Of a stretch of 64,000 nt of DNA, positions 63,259-64,000 are shown piece after piece; the stretch's first letter is position 1; each line of letters begins with the position of its first letter. Below the pieces are notes generated by a model. That model searched no databases, was not told the DNA's origin, and saw nothing but the letters and a program-made list of their open reading frames with translations. The DNA lies in contig JAJYAG010000005.1 in the NCBI GenBank assembly GCA_021779665.1, positions 20,035 to 84,034 of the forward strand. The letters run 5' to 3'. The stretch comes from Bacteroidota bacterium. Lineage in GTDB: Bacteria; Bacteroidota; Bacteroidia; Bacteroidales; JAAUTT01. A program made the translations under genes and the position numbers.

Positions 63259-63809
63259 GTTCCAAAAATCCTAACTTTTCTTTCAATTTTCGATTTTACT
63301 TTTTCCTGCAGGATCGCCCGGGCTCGCGACAGGTTCGATTTTGAACCTCCCTCGGTGATACCGAGCATTTCTGCAATTTCTTTGTGCTGTAGTTTTTCAA
63401 AAACATACAGGTTAAATACCATTTTGTACTGAGCCGGAAGATCCTGAATCATGGCAAGCATCTCTGCTGCCGAAATCATCGGTATATCTTCTTCTTCCAA
63501 CTCGTCGTACGATTCAGGTGCATATTCCAGGGAAACAGTTTTGCTCTGAGCCCTGAACTTCTCAATCGCGGTATTTACAATAATTCTGCGAACCCATCCT
63601 TCAAAAGAACCTGCAAAATTAAACTGCTCCAGCTTCGAAAAAACCTTAAGGAATCCTTCCTGTAGAATATCTTTTGCTTCATCGTAGTTTTTACAGTACC
63701 GCAAACAAATACCAAACATTTTTGCAGAAAACATGGCGTAAAGCTTCTCCTGAGCTTGCCGTTTACCTGCAATGCATTCCTGCACAATGTATTTGATATC
63801 GTCGGCCAA
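63255..63809 (-). CDS. ECF-type RNA polymerase sigma factor
   Basis: The 184-residue protein has region 2 (AQEKLYAMFSAKMFGICLRY, CKNYDEAKDILQEGFLKVFS, FEGWVRRIIVNTAIEKFRA) and region 4 (LPAQYKMVFNLYVFEKLQHK, EIAEMLGITEGGSKSNLSRA), with no other domain. It is followed with a 4-bp overlap by the anti-sigma/barrel gene. Its own target promoters are not identifiable here; autoregulation is common in this group. Confidence 0.95.
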   Translation of the reverse strand: MADDIKYIVQECIAGKRQAQEKLYAMFSAKMFGICLRYCKNYDEAKDILQEGFLKVFSKLEQFNFAGSFEGWVRRIIVNTAIEKFRAQSKTVSLEYAPESYDELEEEDIPMISAAEMLAMIQDLPAQYKMVFNLYVFEKLQHKEIAEMLGITEGGSKSNLSRARAILQEKVKSKIERKVRIFGT

Positions 63810-64000
63810 TCGACTGAAAGAAATTAAATTAAAGCATAAAATTACAATTTAATCGCACCGACTGAATCATTGTCCGGCTTTTTTTGATATAGATGTGAAA
63901 CGGTTTAAAAGGTTGCGTTAGCAGAAAATTAATTTAGATATAATAATGAAGTTAACTTAAATTTGCTATGCAACCTCTACGAGGTTGAGAAATCAAACAG

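Overview
The window reads as the chromosome of a member of the Bacteroidota, probably an anaerobic or facultative Bacteroidales/Marinilabiliales-type organism. Reasons: start codons lack Shine-Dalgarno sequences while several genes carry the Bacteroidota -7 box TAnnTTTG; many short secreted proteins and lipoproteins end their signals in ...AQ, ...GQ or ...SC; there is an anti-sigma/outer-membrane-barrel fusion, a fused branched-chain/pyruvate-type E1 alpha-beta dehydrogenase, and the short ACT-less SerA with SerC and DUF1015. No rRNA, tRNA, CRISPR array or intact transposase was recognised.

Layout. (1) 1-11.9 kb is an AT-rich accessory region: orphan genes all on the minus strand (DUF4419, small membrane proteins, lipoproteins, a carboxypeptidase-regulatory-like protein, a TPR metallopeptidase, a large toroid-lyase-like protein), separated by repeated DNA. 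A ~125-bp repeat occurs three times. Between 7.8 and 11.9 kb three single genes are each bounded by their own short inverted repeat, with shared motifs and covarying palindromes between genes, giving a cassette-like organisation without a visible recombinase. (2) 11.9-18.9 kb is repeat-rich: a MITE-like element with a 21-bp perfect hairpin, a 42-bp minisatellite open on both strands, two copies of a ~225-bp repeat, and a DUF559 nuclease gene bracketed by ~136-bp direct repeats, among small barrels, a Crp-family regulator and a DUF6624 gene. (3) 18.9-31.1 kb is mostly conserved housekeeping: DUF1080 lipoprotein, GAF histidine kinase, serC-serA-DUF1015, rhomboid, GmhB-like phosphatase, YqgE, amino-acid permease, E1 fusion. 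(4) 31.6-40.5 kb is a sugar locus: kduD and kduI, two overlapping LacI regulators, a divergent GH94 cellobiose-type phosphorylase, KDPG aldolase and a hexuronate-type MFS transporter, with shared CAATCGATTG operators. Two genes here carry lesions: kduI has a -1 frameshift after codon 28, and the transporter has an in-frame TAG followed by its apparent last membrane helix. (5) 40.6-64 kb is core: LysM/periplasmic-binding protein, class II photolyase, YitT, ankyrin-barrel protein, YiiX-like hydrolase, HAD, PepD with a PqqD-like protein, DUF2752, MiaA, Yip1, SmpB, a TSP3/EF-hand barrel, a SPOR-like protein, LOG-like protein, lytic transglycosylase-UvrA, and an ECF sigma factor with a membrane-anchored barrel partner.

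How the genes work together. The sugar locus would release glucose-1-phosphate plus glucose by phosphorolysis (GH94) and convert unsaturated uronate products through KduI and KduD to 2-keto-3-deoxygluconate, then (after a kinase not in this window) through KDPG aldolase to pyruvate and glyceraldehyde-3-phosphate, under LacI control. serC and serA form the first two committed steps of serine synthesis. The sigma/anti-sigma pair at the right edge looks like an envelope-sensing unit.
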